Assembly: GCA_025060195.1 (NCBI GenBank)
Contig: JANXCQ010000016.1
Location: 1 to 64,000, forward strand
DNA length: 64,000 nucleotides
Direction: 5' to 3'
Origin: Gemmatales bacterium
GTDB taxonomy: Bacteria > Planctomycetota > Planctomycetia > Gemmatales > HRBIN36
The position numbers and the translations under genes were made by a program. The notes under the pieces were generated by a model, which saw only the letters and a program-made list of their open reading frames with translations, ran no database searches and had not been told where the DNA came from. Shown piece after piece: positions 49,400 to 59,718 of the stretch (within the stretch, counting starts at the first letter, position 1; every line of letters begins with the position of its first letter).

Positions 49400-50098
49400 C
49401 TATTCATCGCGAGATGAACCGGATAATAATCCCGCGCGGAACAGGAAGTACAGAATTGTCAATAAGGTGCTGACCACCGCTGCGACATAGGTCCATGCTG
49501 CCGCATTGAGCACACGGTCCACGCCTTCGCGCTCCTGCGGCGCAATAATTCCCGTTTCCAAAAGTAACTGTTTGGCTCGCCGGCTCGCATCGAACTCCAC
49601 CGGCAAGGTGACCAATTGGAATAAGAGCACGGCCGAGAAAAGCACTACTCCCAGCAGCACCACAAACGGGTGGATGAACAAACCGATAGCCATGACTATA
49701 TAGCCCAGAGTCGAACCGATATGTGCCGTGGGCACCAGAGTGGATCGTAACCATAACGGCGCATATTGGGTGGCATGCTGCAGAGCATGACCGGCTTCGT
49801 GAGCGGCGACACCGACTGCGGCGATCGAGCGACTATAGTACGTTTCGGGGGACAGAGCTAACCGCTTGTGTAAGGGGTCATAATGATCGCTCAGGAAACC
49901 TTCGGTGACCGTCACTTCGACGTCGTGAATTCCCGCCTGATCGAGTATGTATTGTGCTGCCTCCGCACCCGTCATCCCCGAAGCGTTAGGGATTTGACTA
50001 TAGTACGAGAAATTAGCCTTAACACGCCAGCTGGCCCACAAAGAGAGTAACAAACCGGGCAGCAGGAATATTAGATAGATGGGATCGAAATAAAGCAT
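49400..50098 (-). CDS. YugP-family zinc metallopeptidase
   Basis: 232 aa, the usual length for the family. Membrane helices at about 8-25, 125-165 and 200-222 surround a catalytic segment with H100-EAGH104. The leading segment ASGMTGAEAAQYILDQAGI is characteristic. It is a membrane-bound neutral zinc protease with unknown substrate. Convergent with the preceding oxidoreductase gene. Confidence 0.92.
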   Translation of the reverse strand: MLYFDPIYLIFLLPGLLLSLWASWRVKANFSYYSQIPNASGMTGAEAAQYILDQAGIHDVEVTVTEGFLSDHYDPLHKRLALSPETYYSRSIAAVGVAAHEAGHALQHATQYAPLWLRSTLVPTAHIGSTLGYIVMAIGLFIHPFVVLLGVVLFSAVLLFQLVTLPVEFDASRRAKQLLLETGIIAPQEREGVDRVLNAAAWTYVAAVVSTLLTILYFLFRAGLLSGSSRDE

Positions 50099-50318
50099 AA
50101 TTGTTCGCCCTCCAAATTGCTATTTTCCAGCGTTACTAGGGGCTCTCGGCAGGCCAAGAATCCTCGTAGCCTGACGATATACCCGAGAAAGGTTAGCCAC
50201 CATGTCCCTGCCGCGGATTTTATGGCTACTGACTGGGCCGTTTTTCTCTCCGGCCCACGCTTGAGAGCCTATCTATTATAAGCCAACGAGTAAGTGATTC
50301 TTGTAAGACACCGCGAGC

Positions 50319-53300
50319 ATGAGCGAAACCGGCCTTCACCAGGACGTCTGGCGGCTCTTTTTGCCCGTGGTAGCGACTTGGTTTCAGCGCCACCTCGGTG
50401 AGCCGTCGCCGATACAAAAGCAGGGCTGGCCCATAATCGCCACGGGTCAGCACACCCTGCTTATCGCCCCCACTGGGTCAGGCAAAACTTTAGCGGCGTT
50501 CTTAGTGGCGCTGGACCGACTGTGGCGTACGGCCAGCGATGCCGATACCGTTCGCGTGCTCTATATTTCGCCTCTACGAGCTCTGAATTATGACATTTCT
50601 CGCAACTTAGAAGTGCCGCTAGCCGGCGTGCAGCAATTAGCCCACGAATGGGGACTGACTCTGCCGAAATTGCGCCTGGCCGTGCGGACGGGCGACACTC
50701 CGACCCGAGAACGTTGGCGTTTGCGACGTAAGCCACCGCATATTCTCATTACCACACCAGAGTCTCTCCATCTGCTGCTTACGTCGCGCGCTCGCGAAAT
50801 GCTTCGGCAGGTAGAGGTTTGTATCCTCGACGAATGGCATGCATTGTACGCCAATAAGCGAGGAGTGTTCACCTGTCTACTGTTGGAGCGTCTGGCCGCG
50901 CTCAATCCGCGGGAATTTCAGCGAATCGGCTTATCAGCCACTTTGCGACCTGCGGAAGTCGCGGCGCAAATGCTCGGCGGGGTCGGCAGAGCGGTGACCG
51001 TCCTTGACCTCGGACAAAGTCGTCCCCTGGACGTGGCGGTGCTTGCTCCTGCTGTAGACATGGCGCGGGGGCCGGAAACCAGCGTGTGGTCGGCCTTGGA
51101 ATCGGCAACGCTCCAACTCATCGCGCAACACACATCCACGCTGGTCTTCACTAATAATCGCCGCGCGGCCGAGCATTTGTCAGCCCGTTTACGCGAAAGT
51201 TGGGACTGGAGTTCAGCAGATTGGTGGGAAACTTCAACTGAGCCACCGATTCGCGCCCATCATGGCAGTCTTTCGCTTCCAGTACGGCGCCAAACCGAAC
51301 AGGCGCTTAAGGCCGGGGCGTTACGGGCCGTAGTAGCCACCGCATCTCTGGAGCTAGGCTTAGATCTCGGTTCCGTGCATCTGGTATGCCAGATCGAATC
51401 GCCGGGCAGCGTCTATCGGGCGTGGCAACGACTGGGGCGTTCAGGCCATACGGTGGGAGCCGTGTGTAAAGGCCGATTTCTGGCTAAAACTGCCTCGGAC
51501 TTACTCGAACTGGCTGCCCTGGTTCGCGCGATGCGACAAGGGATACTCGAGACTTTGCAGCCGCCTCAAAGTTGTCTCGATGTCCTAGCCCAGCAAATCG
51601 TGGCCATGGTCGCGATGGACGTTTGGCCCGTCGCGGAACTGGAACGGGTGGTACGTCGGGCTTGGCCATATCGAGACCTGCCTTCGTCCGCTTGGCAAAA
51701 CGTCCTGGCCATGCTCAGTGGCCGGGGGCATGGGTTCGACAAAAAGCTGGCACGACCCCGCATCAGTTGGGACCAGGCTACGGGGCAACTTTACCCGCTC
51801 CCTGGCAGCCAACATCTGGCGCTGGTCAACGGAGGCACCATTCCCGACACCGGGCAATACAAAGTGATCCTCGCCGACAACCGTGCGGTGCTGGGAACGC
51901 TGGATGAAGAATTTGTTTACGAACGACGTTTAGGCGATGTCTTTGTGCTCGGCACCGGAGTTTGGCGCATTGTAGATATTGGCCCTGAGGAGGTCGTGGT
52001 GAGCCATGCGGCTACCGATGAGCCAGTAATCATGCCTTTCTGGCGCGGAGAACGCCTGGGACGCAGTTGGGAATTGGGTCAAGCAGTGGCGCAATTGCTC
52101 CGCGAATTGGCTGAGCGGTTACACGACCCGGACACACTGGATTGGCTCCAGCGCGAGTGCAGCCTGGAAGAACGAGCAGCGCGCCACCTCCTCGATTATG
52201 TTCAACGTCAAATCCAACAAACGGGCACCGTGCCCAGCGACAGAGTACTCGTCGTCGAGGCTTTCCCCGATGAGATGGGGGATTGGTATTTAGCAATACT
52301 AGCACCGTTTGGCTACCGTTGGAACTTAACGCTGCGTCTGGCTGTGGAGGCCTGGTGGAAAGAACACTTTGGTTTCCTGCCGCCGGCGGTGCACCATGAC
52401 GACGGGATCCTCGTTCGCCTCATGGACGTCGGCACGCCGCCGTTGGACATCTGGGAGCATCTCGATCCCGCGCGTCTGGAATCGGACATTCTTCATGCCC
52501 TTACGGACAGCGCTTTTTTTGCAATTCGCTTCCGTCATAACGCTATGCGGGCATTGCTTTTGCCGCGGTTGCATCCTCATCGCCGCACGCCGCTCTGGCT
52601 ACAACGGCTCAAGGCGCGAAATTGGCTCCAGCTGGTGCGTGACTATCCTGATTTTCCCATCGTAGTCGAAACGTATCGGGAATGCCTGCAAGAGCACTTG
52701 GACATTCCGCGGCTGCGTCAAGTCCTTGAGGCGATAGCTCGGGGAAATTTCACAGTTCATCGCGCCGTTCGCCAGTCCCCCTCGCCGTTTGCCGCTCAGT
52801 TGCGGTTCCACTTTACTGGGGCCTTTATGTACGACTACGACCGCGTGGTAGTCCCTCAGTCCCGTCCCCAGGTTTCCTTAGAGGGTTTGCGTGAGTTGAT
52901 TGGACCTGTTGCTAAGGAAAGCATCGAACCAACGGTCCTCGAAGCTACGCAAAACCAAGCAACAAGTCCTATCCGCAGTGAACATGAATTGGCAGAATGG
53001 CTGCGTCAACGAGGCGACACGTTACCCCAAGAAATCCCGCCGGGACAGGAGGAACGCTTACGACAATTAGTTCAACTAGGGCGCATTATCTGGTGGCAGA
53101 TGCCCGGACCGGTGCAGCAACCGGGTCGGTGGATTGCTGCGGAAAATCTGCCATTATTCCGCACGGCCTTTGCGTTTGAAAGCGAAGCCAGGAACAATTC
53201 GGCCCAGGTTGAAAACCGCGTTTCAGAATCAGCGGACGAATTGGCACGACGCGAAATTCTTCGCCGCCATATTTTGCATCAAGCTCACGTGAGCCTCACC

Positions 53301-54752
53301 GACCTCTCAGCGCGATACCCATTGTCCCGCGAATGGCTTGAACGCACCCTCGATGGTTGGGTCCGACAAGGCTGGTTATGCCGGCTTACAGACGCCTATG
53401 GCAACACGCGTTATGTCCGTAGCGAGTTGGTGGAACAAGCGCGACAGCATCAGCGGCAGCAACGCCGGCGTGCCCACCGCGAAGTACCACTGCGGCAATA
53501 CGCGCGTTTCCTGTTGCACTGGCACGGGCTTGTTCCCCAACCTGGTCAGATAGGCACGGATGCACTTCGGCGTGCCTTGAGCCGGCTCCAGGCGTTGTGG
53601 CTACCTGCGTCAGTATGGGAATCACTCCTATTGCATCCGCGTGTGCCCGAATATCAATCACCCTGGTTGGACATGCTCATCCAGAACGGTGAATGGCTGT
53701 GGCTGCTCCGAAGTGAACCCAGAACATCAGCAGAACTGCGAAACCAGCCATCCCGCCTCGCGGCATGCGAATTAGCTTTTTTACCTCGAAGCGACGCGGA
53801 ATTTGCCAGCTGTCTGCGACCTCCGGAGGGATTATCGAAAAGCCCGTTAGCCGAGCAACTCTATGAAGCCCTAACTCGCCAAGGAGCGAGCTTCGTCGTG
53901 GATCTGGCACGCATCACGGGTTGGGCGCCGAGCCGAATCCGGCAAGCGTTGCGCGAGTTAGCCTTAGGCAGCCTCGTCTCCAATGACCATTTCGACGTGG
54001 TTCGCCATTGGGAGGCCTGGAACGCCTGGCAAGACGGTCAGCACAAAAGTGGTTGGCGTCGCCGCTTATTGATCGGCCAGACGGGCGAAGGTCGTTGGTT
54101 TGCTTTACCGCAACAACAGCCCCGTGCTGAGGCCGTTGTACTGTGGTGGGTTCACGTGCTCTTCGAACGTTACGGTGTGGTTTGTCGTGAGTTGGCGTCC
54201 TATGAGAGTTGCCCACTGCCGTGGTCTGTCCTACGGGCAGCCTTGGAGCAACTCGAATGGGCCGGAGAGGCACTGCGCGGTTACTTCATCGAAGGCTGGT
54301 CTGGGGAACAATATGCCCTACCCGAAGCGATTCACCTACTTTACCAGGCCAGCATCCCGCCTCAGTCGGTGATTCCTGTTTCAGCGATCGATCCCGCGGC
54401 TCTGGTGGGCCTCGATGCTGAGACAGATAAACACATCTTCGGCGTGGGTGTCCGCACCTCCCGCCGAGTGAGCCACGCGATTATTTGGCTGGGGGATGAA
54501 CCCGCCTGGCTCGTCGAAAACTTCGGACAGCAATTGACCGCGCTTACGCAGCGCGATATGGTTGAGGCTCACGCTGCCCTGACCGCACTCAGCCATCTCG
54601 CCCGCTGGTGGAGGCCCTGGCTACGCGGACGCTTACAGGTATTGACTTGTAACCAACAACCAGTTACGGACAGTCCGATTGCCCAAACTTTGCATCAACT
54701 AGGCTTCGTCCGCGACTATGAAGGCCTCACGCTTTACCTAGGCAGCGATTGA
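50319..54752 (+). CDS. lhr: Lhr-family DEAD/DEAH-box helicase (large form)
   Basis: 1477 aa, matching the long bacterial Lhr proteins. Walker A lies at 50-57 (APTGSGKT), motif II is D171-E-W-H174 rather than DEVH/DEAH, motif III is SAT, and motif VI lies in QRLGRSGH. RecA domain 2 spans about 255-410, followed by winged-helix and beta-barrel parts of the Lhr core (to about 860), and a long C-terminal half typical of full-length Lhr. These ATP-driven 3'-5' translocases act in DNA repair. Long Arg/Gln-rich segments occur at about 1030-1060. It stands alone; the 220-bp gap upstream has no other gene. Confidence 0.92.
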   Translation: MSETGLHQDVWRLFLPVVATWFQRHLGEPSPIQKQGWPIIATGQHTLLIAPTGSGKTLAAFLVALDRLWRTASDADTVRVLYISPLRALNYDISRNLEVPLAGVQQLAHEWGLTLPKLRLAVRTGDTPTRERWRLRRKPPHILITTPESLHLLLTSRAREMLRQVEVCILDEWHALYANKRGVFTCLLLERLAALNPREFQRIGLSATLRPAEVAAQMLGGVGRAVTVLDLGQSRPLDVAVLAPAVDMARGPETSVWSALESATLQLIAQHTSTLVFTNNRRAAEHLSARLRESWDWSSADWWETSTEPPIRAHHGSLSLPVRRQTEQALKAGALRAVVATASLELGLDLGSVHLVCQIESPGSVYRAWQRLGRSGHTVGAVCKGRFLAKTASDLLELAALVRAMRQGILETLQPPQSCLDVLAQQIVAMVAMDVWPVAELERVVRRAWPYRDLPSSAWQNVLAMLSGRGHGFDKKLARPRISWDQATGQLYPLPGSQHLALVNGGTIPDTGQYKVILADNRAVLGTLDEEFVYERRLGDVFVLGTGVWRIVDIGPEEVVVSHAATDEPVIMPFWRGERLGRSWELGQAVAQLLRELAERLHDPDTLDWLQRECSLEERAARHLLDYVQRQIQQTGTVPSDRVLVVEAFPDEMGDWYLAILAPFGYRWNLTLRLAVEAWWKEHFGFLPPAVHHDDGILVRLMDVGTPPLDIWEHLDPARLESDILHALTDSAFFAIRFRHNAMRALLLPRLHPHRRTPLWLQRLKARNWLQLVRDYPDFPIVVETYRECLQEHLDIPRLRQVLEAIARGNFTVHRAVRQSPSPFAAQLRFHFTGAFMYDYDRVVVPQSRPQVSLEGLRELIGPVAKESIEPTVLEATQNQATSPIRSEHELAEWLRQRGDTLPQEIPPGQEERLRQLVQLGRIIWWQMPGPVQQPGRWIAAENLPLFRTAFAFESEARNNSAQVENRVSESADELARREILRRHILHQAHVSLTDLSARYPLSREWLERTLDGWVRQGWLCRLTDAYGNTRYVRSELVEQARQHQRQQRRRAHREVPLRQYARFLLHWHGLVPQPGQIGTDALRRALSRLQALWLPASVWESLLLHPRVPEYQSPWLDMLIQNGEWLWLLRSEPRTSAELRNQPSRLAACELAFLPRSDAEFASCLRPPEGLSKSPLAEQLYEALTRQGASFVVDLARITGWAPSRIRQALRELALGSLVSNDHFDVVRHWEAWNAWQDGQHKSGWRRRLLIGQTGEGRWFALPQQQPRAEAVVLWWVHVLFERYGVVCRELASYESCPLPWSVLRAALEQLEWAGEALRGYFIEGWSGEQYALPEAIHLLYQASIPPQSVIPVSAIDPAALVGLDAETDKHIFGVGVRTSRRVSHAIIWLGDEPAWLVENFGQQLTALTQRDMVEAHAALTALSHLARWWRPWLRGRLQVLTCNQQPVTDSPIAQTLHQLGFVRDYEGLTLYLGSD

Positions 54753-54782
54753 AACCCCGCAAAAGCAGGTCGAAGCGATAAA

Positions 54783-55742
54783 TTATCGTTTCCGTACCGC
54801 AGCTTTTCGGGGCGACTTAAATGCTCGAGGCATGGCGATTTTGCCCAGTAGCCATAATAGCAGCGTTTCTTGAGCGTGCATACGGTTAGCTGCCTGGTGA
54901 AATACGACACTTTGCGGGCCGTCCAAAACTTCGTCCGTGATTTCCTCGCCCCGATGGGCCGGCAAACAATGCATGACGCGTGCGTTGGGTTTGGCGTGCT
55001 GTAAAAGAGCGCGATCTACGCGGTAGCGAGCGAAGGCCCTCTGCCGTTCGGATTGTTCTTTTTCCTGGCCCATACTCGTCCAGACATCCGTATAAATGAT
55101 GTCGGCCTCACAAACCGCCTGGGCAGGCTCATCAAAATACTGCAACACCGCTTTCGGAAAGCGGGCAGCCAACTCGGTCAAAAAACTCGGCTCAAAGCGG
55201 AACGCAGGCGGACAAGCATGATGCCAACGCACGCCCAGCATAGCACAACCAAGGGCCAGCGAGCGGGCAATGTTGTTACTATCGCCAATAAACGCCAAGG
55301 TACGCCCCGTCAGCGAGCCGAGCAATTCCGTCATGGTTACAAAGTCTCCTAAGGCTTGACACGGATGTTCCCGATCGGAAAGTCCATTGATTACGGGCAC
55401 CTGGGCATGTTGTGCAAAAATTTCGAGCGTCTGATGACGAAAAACACGTAGAACAATCGCATGCACGTACTGGCTCAGCGTGCGGGCGCAATCCGCTAAG
55501 CTCTCGCGTATGCCCAGTCCTACTTCCTGCCCTGTCAGGAAGATGCTGGTACCCCCCAACCGTGCCATGCCCGCTTCAAAGCTCACGCGAGTACGGAGTG
55601 ACGGCTTTTCGAAAATCAGTGCCAAAATACTTCCCCGCAAAGGCGTGGCCACCTTCTTGCGTTTTTTTCGACGGATGGTAGTGTGCACGAGCCAGTGCAA
55701 CTCCTGCGGACTCAAATCCGCCAAGCTCAGGAAGTGCCGCAT
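54783..55742 (-). CDS. argF: Ornithine carbamoyltransferase
   Basis: 319 aa. The carbamoyl-phosphate loop reads S48-L-R-T-R52 (EKPSLRTRVSFE) where the common form is STRTR. HPCQ at 126-129 and a HCLPAHRGEEIT near the C terminus complete the active site. It makes citrulline from ornithine and carbamoyl phosphate. It is the last gene of argB-argD-argF, 21 bp after argD; GGAGAAG precedes the ATG. A basic tail (KSPRKAAVRKR) extends past the usual end. Confidence 0.93.
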   Translation of the reverse strand: MRHFLSLADLSPQELHWLVHTTIRRKKRKKVATPLRGSILALIFEKPSLRTRVSFEAGMARLGGTSIFLTGQEVGLGIRESLADCARTLSQYVHAIVLRVFRHQTLEIFAQHAQVPVINGLSDREHPCQALGDFVTMTELLGSLTGRTLAFIGDSNNIARSLALGCAMLGVRWHHACPPAFRFEPSFLTELAARFPKAVLQYFDEPAQAVCEADIIYTDVWTSMGQEKEQSERQRAFARYRVDRALLQHAKPNARVMHCLPAHRGEEITDEVLDGPQSVVFHQAANRMHAQETLLLWLLGKIAMPRAFKSPRKAAVRKR

Positions 55743-55763
55743 GGCAACTTCTCCACACGCGCC

Positions 55764-56987
55764 TCACGAAGCCGCAACCGCATCCCGTTCGGCAGCCTCC
55801 AGGAGCACTTCTTCAAGGATCCGACAACCCTCGTCAATTTGCTCGTCTGTAATCGTGAGCGCTGGCAAAAGACGAATGACCGTCTGCTGTGTGCAATTGA
55901 CTAATAGGCGCCGCTCTAAACAGCGCTGCACTATGCCGTTACCATCCTCCTGCAATTCGATCCCAATCATGGCCCCGAGAATGCGAATTTCACGGACCAG
56001 AGGGCAACGAGCTTGCAGTGACTGCAGATGATGTCGGAACCGCTCCCCAATCGCTGCGGCGCGTTCCAATAAACCTTGTTCCTCAATCGTCTCCACCGTG
56101 GCCAGAGCAGCGCGACAGGCAATCGGATTACCGCCAAAAGTGGCCGCGTGCATCCCTGGTTGTAACCGCTGCGCCAATTCCCGTTTGGCAATCATCGCCC
56201 CGGCTGCCACTCCTCCCGCCAAGCCCTTGGCCAAGGTCATGATGTCCGGTTCCACCTCCCAGTGCTGATAAGCAAACCATTTCCCCGTCCGCCCCATTCC
56301 TGTCTGTACTTCGTCGAAAATTAACACCAACTGATGCCGGTCGGCCAGCTCACGCAGGGCACGTAGGTAACCTTCTGGGGCGATACGAACCCCGCCTTCC
56401 CCTTGCACAGGTTCGACCAAGATAGCGCAAGTCTCGTCGTCAATCGCATCAGCCACCGCGTCGGCGTCGCCAAAGGGAACATGGCGAAATCCTGGTAGCA
56501 TTGGCTCAAAACCGTGATGATATTTCGCTTGCCCCGTAGCACTCAGAGCCCCAAACGTTCGACCGTGAAAACTGTTAAGCATCGCTATGATTTTATAACG
56601 TTGAGGCTTTCCCCACAATCGCGCCAACTTAATCGCCGCCTCCACTGCTTCCGCACCACTATTACAGAAGAAACACTGTCCCCCGAAACTGCGTAAGCTC
56701 AACGCTTGAGCCAATAACCCTTGTGCTTCCATGTACCAGGTATTGGGCACGTGGATCAGCTCGCCGACTTGCTCCCGCACCGCCTGCACAACCCGTGGCG
56801 GGCAATGGCCCAACAAGTTGCAACCCCAACCAGGGAACAAGTCGAGATAGCGATTCCCCTCAGCATCCCAAACATACGAACCTTCCCCCCGAACCAGACA
56901 GACGGGAAAACGTTTGTAGTTGCCAATGACATAGCGGTCAAAAAGCTCAATGATCTGTGCGGAAGAGCGACGTCGGCCCCCATTCAT
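55764..56987 (-). CDS. argD: Acetylornithine aminotransferase
   Basis: 407 aa from ATG 56987, 10 bp after argB; a longer frame would overlap argB by 85 bp and is not preferred. PLP-enzyme class III features are present: FCNSGAEAVEAAIKLAR, the SFHGRTFGALSATGQ segment, IFDEVQTGMGRTG, and the Schiff-base Lys in TLAKGLAGGV. It transaminates N-acetylglutamate semialdehyde in arginine synthesis. No strong ribosome-binding site, so translation may be coupled to argB. Confidence 0.95.
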   Translation of the reverse strand: MNGGRRRSSAQIIELFDRYVIGNYKRFPVCLVRGEGSYVWDAEGNRYLDLFPGWGCNLLGHCPPRVVQAVREQVGELIHVPNTWYMEAQGLLAQALSLRSFGGQCFFCNSGAEAVEAAIKLARLWGKPQRYKIIAMLNSFHGRTFGALSATGQAKYHHGFEPMLPGFRHVPFGDADAVADAIDDETCAILVEPVQGEGGVRIAPEGYLRALRELADRHQLVLIFDEVQTGMGRTGKWFAYQHWEVEPDIMTLAKGLAGGVAAGAMIAKRELAQRLQPGMHAATFGGNPIACRAALATVETIEEQGLLERAAAIGERFRHHLQSLQARCPLVREIRILGAMIGIELQEDGNGIVQRCLERRLLVNCTQQTVIRLLPALTITDEQIDEGCRILEEVLLEAAERDAVAAS

Positions 56988-56997
56988 AGTCGGTGAC

Positions 56998-57882
56998 TCA
57001 CTGTGCGTCGCGAATGATTTCCGTGCCGATCCCTCGGTCCGTGTAAATCTCCAGTAAGAGCGAATGGCGAATACGTCCGTCAATGATATGAGTCTTGCGC
57101 ACGCCTGCGGCCAAGGCCTCCAGGCATCCCTCCACTTTCGGTATCATACCCTCGTCTACGACCTTATCCCGAATCAGCTGCCGACACTCCGATTCAGTGA
57201 TACTGCTAATCAGCGAGAGGGGGTCGCGGCGATCGCGCAAAAGGCCAGGCGTGTCCGTCAGGAAAACCAACTTTTCCGCCCGCAAATGGGCGGCCACCGC
57301 CGCCGCGGCCGTGTCGGCATTCACGTTCAGCCAACCACCATCCTCGCCCACCGCCAACGACGGAATTACCGGCACCACACCCGCGGCACATACATTCTCG
57401 ATCACCTGCGTCTCCACTCGAGTAATTCGTCCCACGCGACCCAAATCCACCCGTTGGCCAGCCTCGGTCTCTAAAAACAGCTTCTGACCAAACAAAACAC
57501 GTAATGAGCCCGTGTGCAGTCCGATAGCACGTCCTCCGAACTGTTGAATCCGCTGCACGATATCGGCATTGATTTCGTCCCGCAGCACTTGGACGACGAT
57601 CTCCAAGGTCGCCTCGTCGGTGACTCGCCGACCTAGCACCTTTCGGGGCACTAACCCAGCCCGCGCCATCGCTCGATCAATCGCCTTCCCCCCACCGTGC
57701 ACCAACACCGGCCGCATCCCGACCGTTTCCATAAACACCACATCCTGTAACGTCGCCTGCAGTGCTTCCTCGTCCTCCATCGCACTGCCGCCGAGCTTAA
57801 TCACTGTGATGCGGTCCCGAAATTGCCGAATGTAGCTCAGCGCTTCAATCAGGACCTCGGCTTTTCGGATAGCATCGTTCAT
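56998..57882 (-). CDS. argB: Acetylglutamate kinase
   Basis: 294 aa, full length. Amino-acid-kinase signatures are TVIKLGGSAM at the N terminus, LVHGGGKAID, NVNADTAAAAVAAHL and KLVFLTDTPGLL. It phosphorylates N-acetylglutamate, normally the step inhibited by arginine; the N-terminal helix (about 1-25) that mediates hexamer formation in arginine-sensitive enzymes is present. It is the first gene of the argBDF operon, with a promoter 37 bp upstream. Confidence 0.95.
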   Translation of the reverse strand: MNDAIRKAEVLIEALSYIRQFRDRITVIKLGGSAMEDEEALQATLQDVVFMETVGMRPVLVHGGGKAIDRAMARAGLVPRKVLGRRVTDEATLEIVVQVLRDEINADIVQRIQQFGGRAIGLHTGSLRVLFGQKLFLETEAGQRVDLGRVGRITRVETQVIENVCAAGVVPVIPSLAVGEDGGWLNVNADTAAAAVAAHLRAEKLVFLTDTPGLLRDRRDPLSLISSITESECRQLIRDKVVDEGMIPKVEGCLEALAAGVRKTHIIDGRIRHSLLLEIYTDRGIGTEIIRDAQ

Positions 57883-57918
57883 CTCGAGTGGCCTATTCTC
57901 CCGGGGAAAGAAGAGTAA

Positions 57919-57946
57919 AGTTTACGACTCATCATCCTCACGTCAA
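57919..57946 (-). promoter_or_regulatory. Putative promoter of argBDF
   Basis: On the minus strand TTGACG (57941-57946) and TAAACT (57919-57924) are 16 nt apart. Transcription would start near 57911, about 30 nt before the argB start codon. Confidence 0.5.
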
Positions 57947-57949
57947 GCA

Positions 57950-57973
57950 GGTCAGTATCCAGTCTCACTGACC
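57950..57973. repeat. Inverted repeat between argB and tpx
   Basis: GGTCAGT and ACTGACC, perfect 7-bp arms 10 nt apart, directly upstream of the argB -35 element. A regulator site for either divergent gene is possible. Confidence 0.4.
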
Positions 57974-58103
57974 CTGTGAAAAAACTTGTAGCGAGGTTGG
58001 ACAAGCTCGCTTGGCTTTCATACCTTGAAAATCCGCAGCAAAGGAAACACGCTGGCAGTCGCTCCGCAAGGATCTTCCAGGGCAATCAATTAGGAGGCTT
58101 GAT

Positions 58104-58631
58104 ATGCAGAAGCGCAGCGTCACCTTCAAGGGCAATCCACTCACCCTGGTCGGGCCAGAACTGAAGTCCGGCGATAAAGCCCCTGACTTTGTTTGTTTTC
58201 GTTTCTTACCCGAGAAAGGACTGGTAAAAGTGACATTGGCCGATGCTTTGGCAGGCAAACCCACTCTGTTTAGTGTCGTCCCGTCCTTGGATACTCCAGT
58301 CTGCAGCACGCAAACGCAAAAATTTAACGCCGCCCTGGCCGAACTCGCTGGCAAAGTCAACTGTTACACCGTCAGCGTCGATTTGCCCTTCGCACAAAAC
58401 CGCTTTTGCAACACGTGCAACATTACTAACTCCATCCCGTTGTCGGACTATCAGGAACGTTCCTTTGGCCAAAACTACGGCGTGCTCATTGACGAACTCA
58501 AACTCCTGGCCCGCAGCGTCTTCGTAGTGGACAAAGACGGCACGATCCGCTACTGCCAAATCGTCCCCGAAGTTACTCAGGAACCCGACTATGATAAAGC
58601 CCTCGCTGCTCTCAAGAGCCTCGTTGCCTAA
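58104..58631 (+). CDS. tpx: Thiol peroxidase (Tpx, atypical 2-Cys peroxiredoxin)
   Basis: 175 aa. Peroxidatic C67 lies in SLDTPVCSTQT, the resolving Cys C102 in PFAQNRFC; C105 is an extra nearby cysteine. Length and the FKGNPLTLVG start match the family. It reduces hydroperoxides in the cytoplasm with thioredoxin. AGGAGG lies 8 nt before the ATG. Confidence 0.96.
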   Translation: MQKRSVTFKGNPLTLVGPELKSGDKAPDFVCFRFLPEKGLVKVTLADALAGKPTLFSVVPSLDTPVCSTQTQKFNAALAELAGKVNCYTVSVDLPFAQNRFCNTCNITNSIPLSDYQERSFGQNYGVLIDELKLLARSVFVVDKDGTIRYCQIVPEVTQEPDYDKALAALKSLVA

Positions 58632-59178
58632 GCACTAGCGCTCCCTTCTAAGTAAACGTTTTCTTGCCTGATTCGCTTAAGCGCCTGACTTCGTTACTTG
58701 CACTGCTAAATTAGGCCGTAAATACCGTGTCTTAGCCGCAACGAGGTGGCCAGGCATTTGGCGCTTCCAGCACACGCTGTACATCGTGTTGGCGAATTTA
58801 TTGCCCGGCCAGTGGCCATAGGCTCGATTCACGATCGGTACATGCTTAGTCTCACCTTAGTGCGAAACGAAGGCCACAGTAACGACGGTGTATTTTCTCG
58901 CATGTATAAGTTGGCCCGGTGCTCCCCATATCCAAAACATTAGTTGGTCCCCATAACTTGCGCCACCGAGTATAGCAAAATTTCTACTTGAATATTTGGC
59001 GATTTACATCCGGGATACAGTAGGAGTTTACACCCGTTTTAACTCGACGTTCCGAACTATCCCCTCTAACCATTGGTAACAGACTTGATGTAATGGCACC
59101 TCCATGCGTGCCGCTCAAGAGGCCTAATGGCTGATTAGTCCTAGCCCTGTGTCGCTCGGCCCTGAAAGGTGAGACATT

Positions 59179-59360
59179 CCCTCTCCAAACTTAGCAAACG
59201 GAACATGAGCTAGCGGGCTATTCGGTCCGCTATGTCGCTAATGGCTCCGCAGTCTCCTCTCCCAATTCACTAAACGTAATACCTTCCTTACCATGCCCAT
59301 GAAATTATGAGCACCCAACTCCGGAGTCTCCTCTCCCAATTTAGCAAACGGAACACGAAC
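59179..59360. repeat. Three degenerate direct repeats, period about 75 bp
   Basis: Units beginning at 59181, 59257 and 59331 share CTCTCCCAATTTAGCAAACG, followed in units 1 and 3 by GAACA. Unit 2 is the most diverged. Spacing is 76 and 74 bp. They are too long and too variable for a CRISPR array. Confidence 0.5.
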
Positions 59361-59656
59361 TTCGCCCGGTACGGTTCCAAGCTGCCCACTAAAATAGGCT
59401 CCTGCCGCTCTACTTGGGCCATCGACATCAATCGTTGTCAGACCTCATGAAGACGGTATGATAAAGCTGTTAGCTCAGTTTGCGATGCAGTATAGGGTCT
59501 GCCGAATGTGCGTTAATCGTTTCACCACGCTCAAGGCCGCGCCCAGCGTGCGGTCAGATTAGCCCCAGATCACTTGTCGCGTTCCCATGCGGAGCCGCAT
59601 AGCTAATTGAGTTCAGGATTCCACCCGGCAATTATTGGACCACTAGCTTCCACTTT

Positions 59657-59718
59657 GCTAGAGCAAAGCCGCTTTACAAGGCTACGGCTCGGAAGGCCAG
59701 GATTGAAGTTGCTCTAGC
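59657..59718. repeat. Long-range perfect inverted repeat, candidate structured RNA
   Basis: GCTAGAGCAA (59657-59666) pairs perfectly with TTGCTCTAGC (59709-59718), enclosing 42 nt that can form a further AGCC/GGCT stem. It resembles a small multi-stem RNA; no promoter or terminator assignment is secure. Confidence 0.35.

Noticed and set aside
59179-59360. CRISPR array
   Set aside because: Only three diverged copies with period about 75 bp and no conserved short repeat; no cas genes nearby.
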